Assembly: GCF_002736205.1 (NCBI RefSeq)
Contig: NZ_CP024091.1
Span: forward strand, 186,001 to 250,000
Origin: Pedobacter ginsengisoli
GTDB taxonomy: Bacteria; Bacteroidota; Bacteroidia; Sphingobacteriales; Sphingobacteriaceae
Reading direction: 5' to 3'
Length of the DNA: 64,000 nt
Positions 19,266-27,621 of this stretch are shown piece by piece; the stretch's first letter is position 1, and each line of letters starts with the position of its first letter. The notes under the pieces were generated by a model. The model ran no database searches, was not told where the DNA came from, and saw only the letters and a program-made list of their open reading frames with translations. Both the position numbers and the translations under genes were made by a program.

Positions 19266-19517
19266 ATGAAATTTGTTGCATTATTTATTTTGTCTTTTGC
19301 ACTGTTATCTGCGCTGCCTTTTTTGTGGAACCAATTTTCATTTGTCAAAGTAGGGTTTCCTTTTACATATTTGGAGAAAACGAATTATGAATCCCCAGAA
19401 TTTACTAGTACAACAATTTCTTTAATAAGGGAAAACTTATTATATGATTTGGTTATTGTAGCAATTTTTACTTTGATGCTAACCACTTTCTTACGTAGCG
19501 GAGAGAAATCTAATTGA
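19266..19517 (+). CDS. Small two-helix membrane protein, island cargo
   Basis: An 83-residue hypothetical protein. It has a hydrophobic N-terminal segment (FVALFILSFALLSALPFLW), an extracytoplasmic loop of about 35 residues and a second helix (YDLVIVAIFTLMLTTFL) with a short charged tail. It resembles no named family I know. It is the only plus-strand gene in the island. The ATG at 19266 is the first in frame that gives a membrane-protein start. Confidence 0.5.
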   Translation: MKFVALFILSFALLSALPFLWNQFSFVKVGFPFTYLEKTNYESPEFTSTTISLIRENLLYDLVIVAIFTLMLTTFLRSGEKSN

Positions 19518-19557
19518 TTGCCTCTCGAGGTAGGAGAGATGATTTACCCGCTTGTTT

Positions 19558-19764
19558 TCAGAAAATCCTTATGATGCACAGCAGCCCACCCAAAACGACT
19601 ACCACCAATATGATGAGAAAAAAAATAGAAGGGTAGAAGAGACTATACAGAGTCGGTTTTTCCTCAACAGTTGAAAGTTTTTCAGATTTAGCTAGTTTAC
19701 GAGCTTCAAGCCTTTTCTTGATGGGGTGGCCTGTAATTAAAGATGGTGATCGGTGATAGAGCAT
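19558..19764 (-). CDS. Possible small membrane protein, island cargo
   Basis: A 68-residue reading frame with a basic N-terminal half (KKRLEARKLAKSEKL) and one C-terminal helix (IFFLIILVVVVLGGLLCII). The composition suggests a tail-anchored or single-pass membrane protein. No family is recognised and the start is uncertain. It may be a fragment. Confidence 0.35.
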   Translation of the reverse strand: MLYHRSPSLITGHPIKKRLEARKLAKSEKLSTVEEKPTLYSLFYPSIFFLIILVVVVLGGLLCIIRIF

Positions 19765-19827
19765 TCTCTAATTTACTAATAATTTCCGGTAATTGGTTGA
19801 TAATTAGGGTTAAATGTATTGGTGTTG

Positions 19828-20100
19828 TTACTTCTTTATTATTTCCATCCATTGATTACCTTTTTTCTTCATTACGCTATCACCGACTTCTACATTTGTT
19901 AAACCATCATACCACCTAACCCATTCTAGGTCAAAATCCTTGTTGTTAACTGTTATTATCTTATAATAGCTTGAAGTAGATGTGACTTTTTGGACTCTTC
20001 CGTTAAACTCATAATTAATTGCCCTTAATGCTTTGTAACCTAAAAGGAGCCAATAGCAAAAAAAACCAACCAGAACAGCATATTGCAAATACTTTTTCAT
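19828..20100 (-). CDS. Small secreted or membrane-anchored hypothetical protein
   Basis: A 90-residue protein with an N-terminal helix (YLQYAVLVGFFCYWLLLGY) followed by a small beta-rich domain: NGRVQKVTSTSSYYKIITVNN, then VEVGDSVMKKKGNQWMEII. The G-D-S-(I/V)-x-K-K-K ending is common in small Bacteroidetes hypothetical proteins. Function unknown. It begins 9 bp after the end of the integrase remnant on the same strand and is probably a real island gene. Confidence 0.55.
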   Translation of the reverse strand: MKKYLQYAVLVGFFCYWLLLGYKALRAINYEFNGRVQKVTSTSSYYKIITVNNKDFDLEWVRWYDGLTNVEVGDSVMKKKGNQWMEIIKK

Positions 20101-20109
20101 TACTAAGAT

Positions 20110-20514
20110 TTATTCAAAATTACAGTAATTAGTGAAGCACAAAGTCTTTATTTTACCGATGGATTGATTATTAAATGCCTCTCGTTTACCTAACCAATAA
20201 TCAATGCAATTAAGGATAGTCGATGTAGAATTTAAAGTAACTTCGTTTTGAAGGTTGGTTATTGGATTCCAATTGTTACTAAGCATCAATGCTAATTCCT
20301 TAACTATAACTTTGGCTTCTTCTTTTACCTATTTGATATTTCCACCATTTTTACCAACATACCTTCTAATTCTTTCTGATTTATTAGCTTTGGCATTTAA
20401 ATAATAGAAATAAACAAAAGGCTTGTTTGAACCTGTAAAGGTTTTTGGGATGTTAAGATAGAACTCATAATCTTCCCAGATGTGTATCAACTGAGATTGT
20501 TTTGACTGTTTCAT
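20110..20514 (-). pseudogene. Tyrosine integrase remnant (N-terminal third, internal stop)
   Basis: From ATG 20514 the frame reads 61 residues to TAG (20331-20329), then continues in the same frame for 72 codons to TAA at 20110. The joined reading has the layout of Bacteroidetes phage-type integrases. An arm-DNA-binding domain (PFVYFYYLNAKANKSERIRR, then VKEEAKVIVKELALML and SNNWNP) is followed by the start of the core-binding domain (CIDYWLGKREAFNNQ). The catalytic R-H-R-Y domain is absent, so roughly two thirds of the gene is gone. It lies 80 bp from the right 21-bp repeat. The TAG could be a mutated CAG. Confidence 0.7.
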
Positions 20515-20593
20515 AAAGTTGCGTTTGTCGCCACTTTTGTTGCCAATTCGAAAATTGAACTAAAAAACCGCCTTTAAACCACTTTAAACACGG

Positions 20594-20614
20594 AAACAAA
20601 TGAATCATTGGTTA
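20594..20614 (+). repeat. Right copy of 21-bp direct repeat (candidate attR)
   Basis: Identical over 21 bp to 18216-18236. It contains the EVE start codon (20600-20602) and the first codons for MNHWL. If it is an att core, integration at this gene start would give the EVE gene a new upstream region while keeping its coding sequence. Confidence 0.75.
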
Positions 20615-21004
20615 GTAAAATCAGAGCCTTTTAAATACAGCTGGGAGAAATTTAACAAAGACGGCAGAACCTTTTGGGATGGTGTGCGCAACTATCAGGC
20701 GCGTAATAACCTGAAAGAGATGAAAGAAGGAGATCTAGTTTTATTCTATCACAGTAATGAAGGCAAAAATGTTGTTGGTATAGCAAAGGTGGTAAAAGAG
20801 TTTTATCAGGACCCAACTACCGATGATGCTAACTGGGTGGTAGTAGATTTATCTCCTGTTGAGGCACTGAAAAACCCTGTCAGTCTGGAGCAGATCAAGG
20901 CAGAAGAAAGCCTGAAAGACATTTCATTGGTTAGACAAGGCAGATTATCTGTAATGCCACTTAGAGCAGCAGAATTTGATAAAATATTAGAAATGGGTAG
21001 CTAA
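20600..21004 (+). CDS. EVE domain-containing protein
   Basis: A 134-residue cytoplasmic protein of the EVE (PUA-like) family. It has the signatures MNHWLVKSEPFKYSW, FWDGVRNYQARNNLKEM, GDLVLFYHSNEGKNVVGIAKV and the final SLVRQGRLSVMPL. The fold binds modified bases in DNA or RNA, and many members are thought to read modified nucleotides. Length matches the family. Its start codon lies inside the island's right repeat, so its promoter probably derives from the island or was rebuilt by it. It overlaps the convergent antiporter gene by 4 bp. Confidence 0.93.
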   Translation: MNHWLVKSEPFKYSWEKFNKDGRTFWDGVRNYQARNNLKEMKEGDLVLFYHSNEGKNVVGIAKVVKEFYQDPTTDDANWVVVDLSPVEALKNPVSLEQIKAEESLKDISLVRQGRLSVMPLRAAEFDKILEMGS

Positions 21005-22200
21005 TGCAGTCCCGAATAAGGTTCTGCTCTTACATATTTCTTTGATAAGAGCAGGCCCATACTCATTATTAAGCTCGATCCCAGTACAACAACAAACAAA
21101 AAAGGAGTTCCTACTTCGGGTATTTTAAGCGCTTGCGGAAGGTTAAAATAAAGCAAAATACTAATGAGCCCTCTGGGTGCAATAAAAGTTTCGGCCCCGC
21201 TATTTTCCTTTCTAAAGATTTTAAGATAAGTAAACCTGATTATAAATACCGAAGCAAGCATAATTAAGCCGTTTATAATAACAATTTGATCATTAAGCTG
21301 ATAAATGTTCATTGTAAAACCAAATATTACAAAGAAAAATGTTCTTAAAATAAAGGCACTTTCGGCCGATAGCTGGTGTAGTTGGGTTAAATCGTTAGAT
21401 AAATTCTTATAAATAAAAATACTCCTGAACCAGACATACTTAATTGTATCGGCATTGTTTAAAAACAAACCAAAAGAAAGTATTAAAATAAGTGCCGACA
21501 AGTGGTACGACTGGCCAATTGCATACACCATTATCAATATCGAAATAATCAGGAAAAATTTGATATGATGCGATATCTTTCCCATAATATAAAGCAATAC
21601 AATACACGAAATAGCTGATAATATAAGTATCAATATTGTGCTTAATCCCAATCCGGTAAACGACGAAGTGGAAATATGAGGGTTAGAAATAGCAAAATTA
21701 AATAGTATAATTCCCAGTATGTCAGAAAACGACGATTCGTAAATGATAAACTCTTTACCTTTTTTAGATAACGCTGCGGCCGATGGAATAGCAATAGCCG
21801 AACTAATAACACTAAATGGAATTGCATTGGTAAAACAGGTATAAAGATCTTTTCCTGTAATCTCATATATAATAAAAGTAATAACAGAAACAGAGGCAAT
21901 CAGTATTACAAGAGCTGATAGAAACGCCCCTTTAATGATTTTATTCTTATCCCGATCATACTTTAATTCAAGGGATCCCTCAAAAACAATCATAATTAAG
22001 CCAACAGTACCCAGAGCGGGCAAAATCTTTAAAAAGTCAAAGGTTTCGAGCTTAAGGTTGTCTACAAGTACGCGCAGGCCAATACCCAACAGTAATAGCA
22101 ATAACACTGAGGGTAATTTAGTTTTACTGGCAACAAGGTCAAATAAATAAGAGAAGATGACCAGGCCGCTTAAAATGATTAGTGTAGTGTAGGTCGTCAT
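21001..22200 (-). CDS. Cation:proton antiporter (CPA-type Na+/H+ exchanger)
   Basis: A 399-residue inner-membrane protein with about 12 helices that exchanges Na+ or K+ for protons. It starts with helices typical of the family (LFDLVASKTKLPSVLLLLLLGIGL). The later FEGSLEL and YESSFSDILG segments fit the CPA1 core. Where CPA1 exchangers usually have Asn-Asp in the ExxxxND motif, this protein has Ser-Asp (ESSFSD), so ion specificity or stoichiometry may differ. No cytoplasmic regulatory tail is present. It converges on the EVE gene with a 4-bp overlap. Confidence 0.85.
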   Translation of the reverse strand: MTTYTTLIILSGLVIFSYLFDLVASKTKLPSVLLLLLLGIGLRVLVDNLKLETFDFLKILPALGTVGLIMIVFEGSLELKYDRDKNKIIKGAFLSALVILIASVSVITFIIYEITGKDLYTCFTNAIPFSVISSAIAIPSAAALSKKGKEFIIYESSFSDILGIILFNFAISNPHISTSSFTGLGLSTILILILSAISCIVLLYIMGKISHHIKFFLIISILIMVYAIGQSYHLSALILILSFGLFLNNADTIKYVWFRSIFIYKNLSNDLTQLHQLSAESAFILRTFFFVIFGFTMNIYQLNDQIVIINGLIMLASVFIIRFTYLKIFRKENSGAETFIAPRGLISILLYFNLPQALKIPEVGTPFLFVVVLGSSLIMSMGLLLSKKYVRAEPYSGLH

Positions 22201-22241
22201 TTTTCCTATTTATTTAATAACAGCATACCCGCTGTTATTGT

Positions 22242-22763
22242 TTATTCTTTAAAAAAAAGGGCTTTCAGCTCAACAGCATCATTTGGCATCATCTTTCCAC
22301 TCAATATCAAACGCAATTGTCTTCTTCTTAACGCCCCTGCAAATAATTCGATTTCTTCTTCAGTTTCAGGTTTTAATTCCGGAATGGGAATAGTCCTTCC
22401 ACTTTGGTCAACGGCTACAAAAGTATAATAAGCCTCATTTGATTTTACCCGGCTTCCCGAAGGAATATTTTCAGCCCATACATCTAACCTCACCTCAACA
22501 GAGGTATTAAATGAGCGGGTCACTTTGGCCTCAATTGTAATCACATCACCAAGCTTTATAGGCTGTTTAAATGATACATTATCCACAGACGCCGTTACCA
22601 CAATTCTATTGCAATGTTTTTGTGCAGATATTGCTGCAGCAATATCCATCCAGTGCAATAATCTGCCACCCATTAAATTATTAAGCGTATTGGTGTCGTT
22701 GGGTAATACCAACTCATTCATGATGGTGAATGAATCCTTCGGATTTTTTACTTTTGTACTCAT
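22242..22763 (-). CDS. Acyl-CoA thioesterase, hotdog fold
   Basis: A 173-residue cytoplasmic enzyme that hydrolyses acyl-CoA to free acid and CoA. The hotdog core begins with LPNDTNTLNNLMGGRLLHWMD, the signature of the BFIT/YciA-type group, and continues with ASVDNVSFKQPIKLGDVITIEAKV. A Glu-rich C-terminal helix follows. I prefer ATG 22763 to a TTG at 22772, because that TTG is part of a -7 promoter box. Substrate length preference is unknown. Confidence 0.9.
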   Translation of the reverse strand: MSTKVKNPKDSFTIMNELVLPNDTNTLNNLMGGRLLHWMDIAAAISAQKHCNRIVVTASVDNVSFKQPIKLGDVITIEAKVTRSFNTSVEVRLDVWAENIPSGSRVKSNEAYYTFVAVDQSGRTIPIPELKPETEEEIELFAGALRRRQLRLILSGKMMPNDAVELKALFFKE

Positions 22764-22769
22764 CTTTGG

Positions 22770-22777
22770 CAAAAGTA
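22770..22777 (-). promoter_or_regulatory. -7 box of the thioesterase gene
   Basis: Minus-strand TACTTTTG matches TAnnTTTG exactly and ends 6 nt before the ATG at 22763. Transcription starting at the usual distance would give a nearly leaderless mRNA. Confidence 0.45.
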
Positions 22778-22901
22778 AACAAAATTCAACAAATCACTTT
22801 TATATGATAAAAGGAGTATCTTAGTTCTATAATGGTTAGTATGTCTGCCCTCTTTAATTCGGTAAATAAGAAACAAAAGATCTTCACGTTATTGTAGATG
22901 C

Positions 22902-24392
22902 ATGAAAAATCAAACGCTGATACAATACTTTCACTGGTATTATCGTGAAGACGTAAAACTATGGGTTAGAGTTGCCGAAGAAGTTCCAACATTTGTTGAT
23001 CTCGGAATTACAGGGCTCTGGTTACCACCAGCCTATAAAGCTACTTCTGGAGATATTTCAGTAGGTTACGACCCATACGATTTGTTTGACCTTGGAGAAT
23101 TTAACCAGAAAGATTGCGTAGCCACCAAATATGGAACTAAAGATGAATACCTGAATGCAATAAGCCTACTAAAAGCTAATGGTATAGGAACTATTGCCGA
23201 TGTAGTGCTTAATCATAAGGCTGGCGGAGATGAGCTGGAAAAGATAAAAGTGCGTAAAGTAAATGAGCAGAACCGCAAAGAATTTATTTCTCCTGTTATA
23301 GAAATAGAGGCCTGGACCAAATTTACATTTCCCGGCAGGCAAGGCAAATACTCAACTTTTATTTGGGATTACCGCTGTTTCAGCGGGCTCGATTTTGCCG
23401 CCAACCTAAAGGAAGAAGGCATTTTTTCTATTCAGAATGAATTTGGAGAAGGCTGGGAAGATGTGCCTTCAAAGGAACATGGTAATTACGATTACCTGAT
23501 GTTTAACGATATAGAATCAAGAAATCCGGCAGTAAGACAAGAGCTCAAAGAATGGGGAGAATGGTATTATAATACCTGTGGTATGGATGGCTTTAGGATG
23601 GATGCCGTTAAACACATCTCTCATAAGTTTTTAAATGAATGGATAGATCATATGAGAAATACCTTTAACAAGGATTTCTTCATCGTAGGCGAGAATTGGG
23701 TAGTTGATAATGTAGCATATCTTCAAAATTATATAGAAATTACTGAAGGCCGGATGAAGCTTTTCGATTCCATATTGCACCAAAACTTCTATGTAGCAGG
23801 TAAGCAAGGCGAAACATTCGATCTTAGCAAAATTTTTGAAGGAACACTTACGCAGATAAACCCATATTTGTCAATCACATTTGTTGATAATCATGATTCG
23901 CAACCATTGCAGGCACTGGAATCATTTGTTGAGCCTTGGTTTCGCCCATTAGCGTACACACTTATTCTTTTACGAGAGCAGGGGATGCCATGTTTATTCT
24001 ATCCTGATCTTTATGGCTGTGCTTATAAAGACAAAGACCATAATGGAAATGAAATAGAAATAGAGCTTTCGGCAGTGTTTGAATTACCTAAGCTATGTGC
24101 CGCTCGTAAAGATCTTTCTTATGGTATTCAACGTGATTACCTGGACCATCCGAACTGCATAGGATGGATAAGAGAAGGTGCCGATGAAAACCCAGGTTCA
24201 GGTATTGCTGTATTAATGTGCAATAGTGTTGCGGCCAGTAAAAAAATGGAAATGGGGCTTAAACACGCAAATAAAACCTTTATAGATATGCTTGGTAATG
24301 TGGCGGAACAGGTTGTAGTAAATGAAGATGGATGGGCGGTGTTTACTTGTGCCCAGAAAAGTGTTTCAGTTTGGGTATTAAAAGCTGATTAG
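22902..24392 (+). CDS. Cytoplasmic alpha-amylase, GH13
   Basis: A 496-residue glycoside hydrolase that cleaves alpha-1,4-glucans. The four GH13 regions are visible: DVVLNHKAGG, GFRMDAVKHI (nucleophile Asp), IVGENW (acid/base Glu) and FVDNHDSQP (transition-state Asp). There is no signal peptide, so it acts inside the cell, probably on glycogen or imported malto-oligosaccharides, like GH13_5 cytoplasmic amylases. It starts about 140 bp from the divergent thioesterase and its 3' end overlaps the convergent T9SS plug gene by 4 bp. Confidence 0.94.
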   Translation: MKNQTLIQYFHWYYREDVKLWVRVAEEVPTFVDLGITGLWLPPAYKATSGDISVGYDPYDLFDLGEFNQKDCVATKYGTKDEYLNAISLLKANGIGTIADVVLNHKAGGDELEKIKVRKVNEQNRKEFISPVIEIEAWTKFTFPGRQGKYSTFIWDYRCFSGLDFAANLKEEGIFSIQNEFGEGWEDVPSKEHGNYDYLMFNDIESRNPAVRQELKEWGEWYYNTCGMDGFRMDAVKHISHKFLNEWIDHMRNTFNKDFFIVGENWVVDNVAYLQNYIEITEGRMKLFDSILHQNFYVAGKQGETFDLSKIFEGTLTQINPYLSITFVDNHDSQPLQALESFVEPWFRPLAYTLILLREQGMPCLFYPDLYGCAYKDKDHNGNEIEIELSAVFELPKLCAARKDLSYGIQRDYLDHPNCIGWIREGADENPGSGIAVLMCNSVAASKKMEMGLKHANKTFIDMLGNVAEQVVVNEDGWAVFTCAQKSVSVWVLKAD

Positions 24393-25657
24393 CGTTTTAC
24401 ACTGCCAACATTTGAGTATCCAATAAGTTCTTCCCAGCGCATACCCGGTTTTTTATAATAAGCAAATACCTGGTAAGTATTTAGGGTCTCAAAAAATGAA
24501 CCTTCAAAAACTGCCTGATCAATTTTTCCGGTATCCTTATTTAACCAAACATACTTATAGTCATAAAGCCCCTGTTTAAGCAATATATTGCCATAAAAAC
24601 GCTTTCTAGAGGAATCGAAACTAAGCTTGCTGGCTTCGTTTAAAATATAGTTGTTAAACCTGCCGGTAACATATACATCGCCATTAGGGGTAGGTGGCAC
24701 GGCATTTAAGGTAAACATCACATTTGCGTAATCACCTTCAGTTGGGTCATCACTACCTTCTTTATTTCTGATAAAGAAACTGCCGTTTTCATCAATCAAA
24801 TTGCTGTATTTTGCTTTGCTGGTATTGATGTCCTGAAAAAGTATAACACTGGTTGTGGTGTCTTTAATAATATCCTGCACATTGTCTCCTTTGTAGCGTA
24901 AGCTGCGGATATCAAACTTTCTGAATTCATTGCCCGCAACAAAGTCATTGCTATTTAACTCATTGTAAGCCAACGACCCAGGTCTGATAAAGTTTGGTTT
25001 AGTATTTAAAACTGCCGTTTGCGGATTTCCGTTCTGCATCACTATCGCCTTCAAATCAGTATAGGGATTCTGAATAGGCATTTGATGTAAAATAGTAAAG
25101 TTAATTTTCTGGTTGCTAAAACGTAACGAAACCTGCGAACTGGCAACCACATCTACGCCAATATTAACCAAATTATCTACCACATAAAACTGTTGGGAAA
25201 TTACCGGTTTTTGCTGATTGCCGTCCTCATAAACCTTTAAAATATAGTTGCCCGAAATTTTAGGGCGAATCTGAGTATTTGGTAACGTCAGTTGGTAGTG
25301 TGTGTATTTCTGGATGGTACCAAAGGAATATTTGTAATCTGTTATTCTATCCTCGCTTAAACTTTCCAGATAATCAATGGTAGATAAGCGCGACGATTTC
25401 CAGTCCGAAGTACAATGTTCAACCGTATACCAGTAATTTTTACTTCCGGCATTGAGGTCGTCAAATGAAAACACCAGACGCTCATTAGATTTTAGAGCAA
25501 TTACCGGTAACGATTGTTCTTTTTGCGCGTTGTAACACTGTACCGTTTTTATTTGAGGCAGGTACACCTTGTTTTCGTATACAAATTGCTGCTGTTGTGC
25601 AACAGCGATTTGTATAGTTAACAGCAGCAAAAAAAATAATCCTGCGGGTTTTATCAT
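24389..25657 (-). CDS. Type IX secretion system plug protein (DUF5103)
   Basis: A 422-residue exported protein with a signal peptide ending at IAVAQ. The sequence LPQIKTVQCYNAQKEQSLPV, then FDDLNAGSKNYWYTVEHCTSDW and NPYTDLKAIVMQNG, is typical of DUF5103. Members of this family plug the periplasmic side of the SprA translocon in the Flavobacterium structure. It overlaps the upstream ABC-F gene by 4 bp (operon, translational coupling). Together with the CHU_C protein and PorP/SprF upstream, it indicates that the organism runs a T9SS. The core translocon genes are not in this window. Confidence 0.88.
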   Translation of the reverse strand: MIKPAGLFFLLLLTIQIAVAQQQQFVYENKVYLPQIKTVQCYNAQKEQSLPVIALKSNERLVFSFDDLNAGSKNYWYTVEHCTSDWKSSRLSTIDYLESLSEDRITDYKYSFGTIQKYTHYQLTLPNTQIRPKISGNYILKVYEDGNQQKPVISQQFYVVDNLVNIGVDVVASSQVSLRFSNQKINFTILHQMPIQNPYTDLKAIVMQNGNPQTAVLNTKPNFIRPGSLAYNELNSNDFVAGNEFRKFDIRSLRYKGDNVQDIIKDTTTSVILFQDINTSKAKYSNLIDENGSFFIRNKEGSDDPTEGDYANVMFTLNAVPPTPNGDVYVTGRFNNYILNEASKLSFDSSRKRFYGNILLKQGLYDYKYVWLNKDTGKIDQAVFEGSFFETLNTYQVFAYYKKPGMRWEELIGYSNVGSVKR

Positions 25658-27582
25658 TTACTTTCCAGTTCCATTATTTCAGAAGCCAGGTCTTCCCATG
25701 TATTCTGGGCAGTATCCAGCTTATGTTTGGCAGCTAAATATTTCTTATTTGTTTCGGCAAGTTTGCCAGCGTCCGAATAAACTGCTTCATCTGCAATTTC
25801 AGCTTCAACAGCTTTAACGTCCAATTCAAAAGCGGCAATCTCAACCTCAATCTTTTTCAGTTGGTCGTTTAGTTTTTTAAGCTGCTGCAAACTGTTTGGT
25901 GTAACAGGTTGCTTTTCTTCAATAGCTTTTTTAACCTCTTTTACCTCTTTATCTGGCCTTACCGGAACAGTGCTAGGTTTTGCAGGAGGTCTTTTGCTAT
26001 TCCATTCTTCGTATTCAGCATAAGTGCCCGGATATTCTTTAATATCCTTGTCTTCTATAAACCAGATTTTATTGGCAACATTATCTAAGAAATATCTATC
26101 ATGAGATACTGCAATAAAAGTACCTTCATACTGTTGCAATGCCTGAATAAGGATATTTACAGATTGGATGTCGAGGTGGTTGGTAGGCTCATCCAGAATC
26201 AGGAAGTTGGAGTCGGTTGTTAGCGATTTGGCCAAAGCAACTCTCGATTTTTCTCCCCCTGATAATACGCGGATCTTTTTGAACACATCATCACCGGTAA
26301 AAAGGAAACATCCCAATATACCACGCAATTCTGTATCTGTATGTTTAGGAGCAAAAGCTTGCAGCTCCTCAAGAATACTGTTGTCAAGATGCAACGATTC
26401 CAATTGATGCTGCGCAAAAAAGGTAGTAGTAACATTATGGCCTGTTTCGCATTTGCCGGTATAGCCTTCAGCTCCGGCAATAATTCTAAGCAAGGTCGAT
26501 TTACCCTTGCCATTAGCACCAATCAGGGCAATTTTATCACCTTTCTCAATTACGCCTTCTGCGTTTTCAAGAATATCTACATTGGGATAGCTTTTTGTAG
26601 CACCCTCAATTCTAACAACATGACGGCCAGAAGGTTTAGAGAACTTAAATTGAAAATTTACAGTAGGGTTGTCATCATCAACATCCTCCACACGTTCCAT
26701 TCTGTCCAAAGCTTTCATTCTGGACTGAGCCATCTTAGCTTTAGAAGCCTTTGCTTTAAAGCGTTCAATTAAGCGCTCTTCCTGCTTAATTTTAGCCTGC
26801 TGATTTTTGAATTCTCCTTTTTGAATTTCACCACGTAAAGCTTTTTCTTCAAGGTAGAAGCTGTAATTACCGGCATAAGAAGTTAGTTTTCCTTTGCGCG
26901 ATTCAACAGTTTTATTTACCACCTTATCTAAAAAGTACCTATCGTGAGAAACAATTACAATAGCACCTTCAAAACCTACAAGATAAGTTTCCAGCCATTT
27001 AATAGATGGTAAATCCATGTGGTTGGTAGGCTCATCCAGAAGTAGAATGTCTGGAGTTTGCAATAGAATTTTGGCAAGCATAACACGCATACGCCAACCT
27101 CCCGAAAAAGTATTTAACGGCCTTAACTGATCTTGTGTACTAAAACCCAGACCAGCTAAAATCTCATTAGCCCTGTATTCTATATTATATCCATCTAAAG
27201 CTTCAAATTCCTGTTGCTTATCACTCAGTTTATTTAAAACTTCTTCAGAATAATCTGTTTCTATTTTTTTAAGCAGTTCCTCAATTTCATCATGCAATTG
27301 GTTTTGGCGTTCAAAAGCCTCCATTGCAACATGTAATATACTATGGTGAGAATCGTAAGAAAGTAAATCCTGGTTTAAGTAGCCTATTTTTAAGTCTTTA
27401 GACATAGAAACAGTACCTGAAGAAGGAGCATACTCACCTACAATTATTTTTAAAAGAGTAGATTTTCCTGTTCCATTTGCACCAATTAGCCCAACCCGGT
27501 CGCCTGGTTTAATGTGCCAGTTTGCCTCATCATACAGCGCTCTGGAGCCAATTAGAAATGTTAAGTCGTTTATCGAAATCAT
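25654..27582 (-). CDS. ABC-F family ATPase
   Basis: A 642-residue soluble twin-ABC protein without membrane segments. The first Walker A is GANGTGKST (residues 34-42), with signature LNTFSGGW and Walker [13 protein letters not shown]. The second set is [19 protein letters not shown] and [12 protein letters not shown] basic linker and a C-terminal Glu/Lys coiled coil ([17 protein letters not shown]) resemble Uup-type members. ABC-F proteins act on the ribosome or on DNA; antibiotic protection is not indicated here. ATG 27582 is chosen over a TTG at 27600 because a TATTTTTG box lies between them. Confidence 0.93.
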   Translation of the reverse strand: MISINDLTFLIGSRALYDEANWHIKPGDRVGLIGANGTGKSTLLKIIVGEYAPSSGTVSMSKDLKIGYLNQDLLSYDSHHSILHVAMEAFERQNQLHDEIEELLKKIETDYSEEVLNKLSDKQQEFEALDGYNIEYRANEILAGLGFSTQDQLRPLNTFSGGWRMRVMLAKILLQTPDILLLDEPTNHMDLPSIKWLETYLVGFEGAIVIVSHDRYFLDKVVNKTVESRKGKLTSYAGNYSFYLEEKALRGEIQKGEFKNQQAKIKQEERLIERFKAKASKAKMAQSRMKALDRMERVEDVDDDNPTVNFQFKFSKPSGRHVVRIEGATKSYPNVDILENAEGVIEKGDKIALIGANGKGKSTLLRIIAGAEGYTGKCETGHNVTTTFFAQHQLESLHLDNSILEELQAFAPKHTDTELRGILGCFLFTGDDVFKKIRVLSGGEKSRVALAKSLTTDSNFLILDEPTNHLDIQSVNILIQALQQYEGTFIAVSHDRYFLDNVANKIWFIEDKDIKEYPGTYAEYEEWNSKRPPAKPSTVPVRPDKEVKEVKKAIEEKQPVTPNSLQQLKKLNDQLKKIEVEIAAFELDVKAVEAEIADEAVYSDAGKLAETNKKYLAAKHKLDTAQNTWEDLASEIMELESK

Positions 27583-27621
27583 GTGGCTGCAAAAATACAA
27601 ACAAATTCCTATCTTCGTCCC
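27583..27621. promoter_or_regulatory. 39-bp divergent promoter between the ABC-F gene and pyrD
   Basis: Minus strand TATTTTTG (27597-27590) matches TAnnTTTG exactly, 7 nt before the ABC-F ATG. Plus strand TATCTTCG (27610-27617) is one base off consensus, 4 nt before the pyrD ATG. Both transcripts would be nearly leaderless, and each -33 region would lie close to or inside the other gene. Confidence 0.4.

Larger units (their letters stand above)
18216..20614. mobile_element. Decayed 2.4-kb integrative island in the EVE gene start
   Basis: A segment bounded by two identical 21-bp repeats (18216-18236 and 20594-20614). The right copy contains the start codon and first codons of the EVE gene. 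An integrase remnant lies next to the right repeat and points inward, as in integrative elements. The cargo is an immunity gene, a toxin tail and four small unknown genes, with the other cargo boundary gene ending inside the left repeat. The repeats are therefore candidate attL/attR sites. The loss of the integrase catalytic domain and the nonsense codons indicate that the element is dead. This is inference from layout. Confidence 0.65.

Noticed and set aside
26341..26772. 143-codon open frame opposite the ABC-F gene
   Set aside because: It lies wholly inside a well-supported coding sequence on the other strand and has no domain-like pattern.
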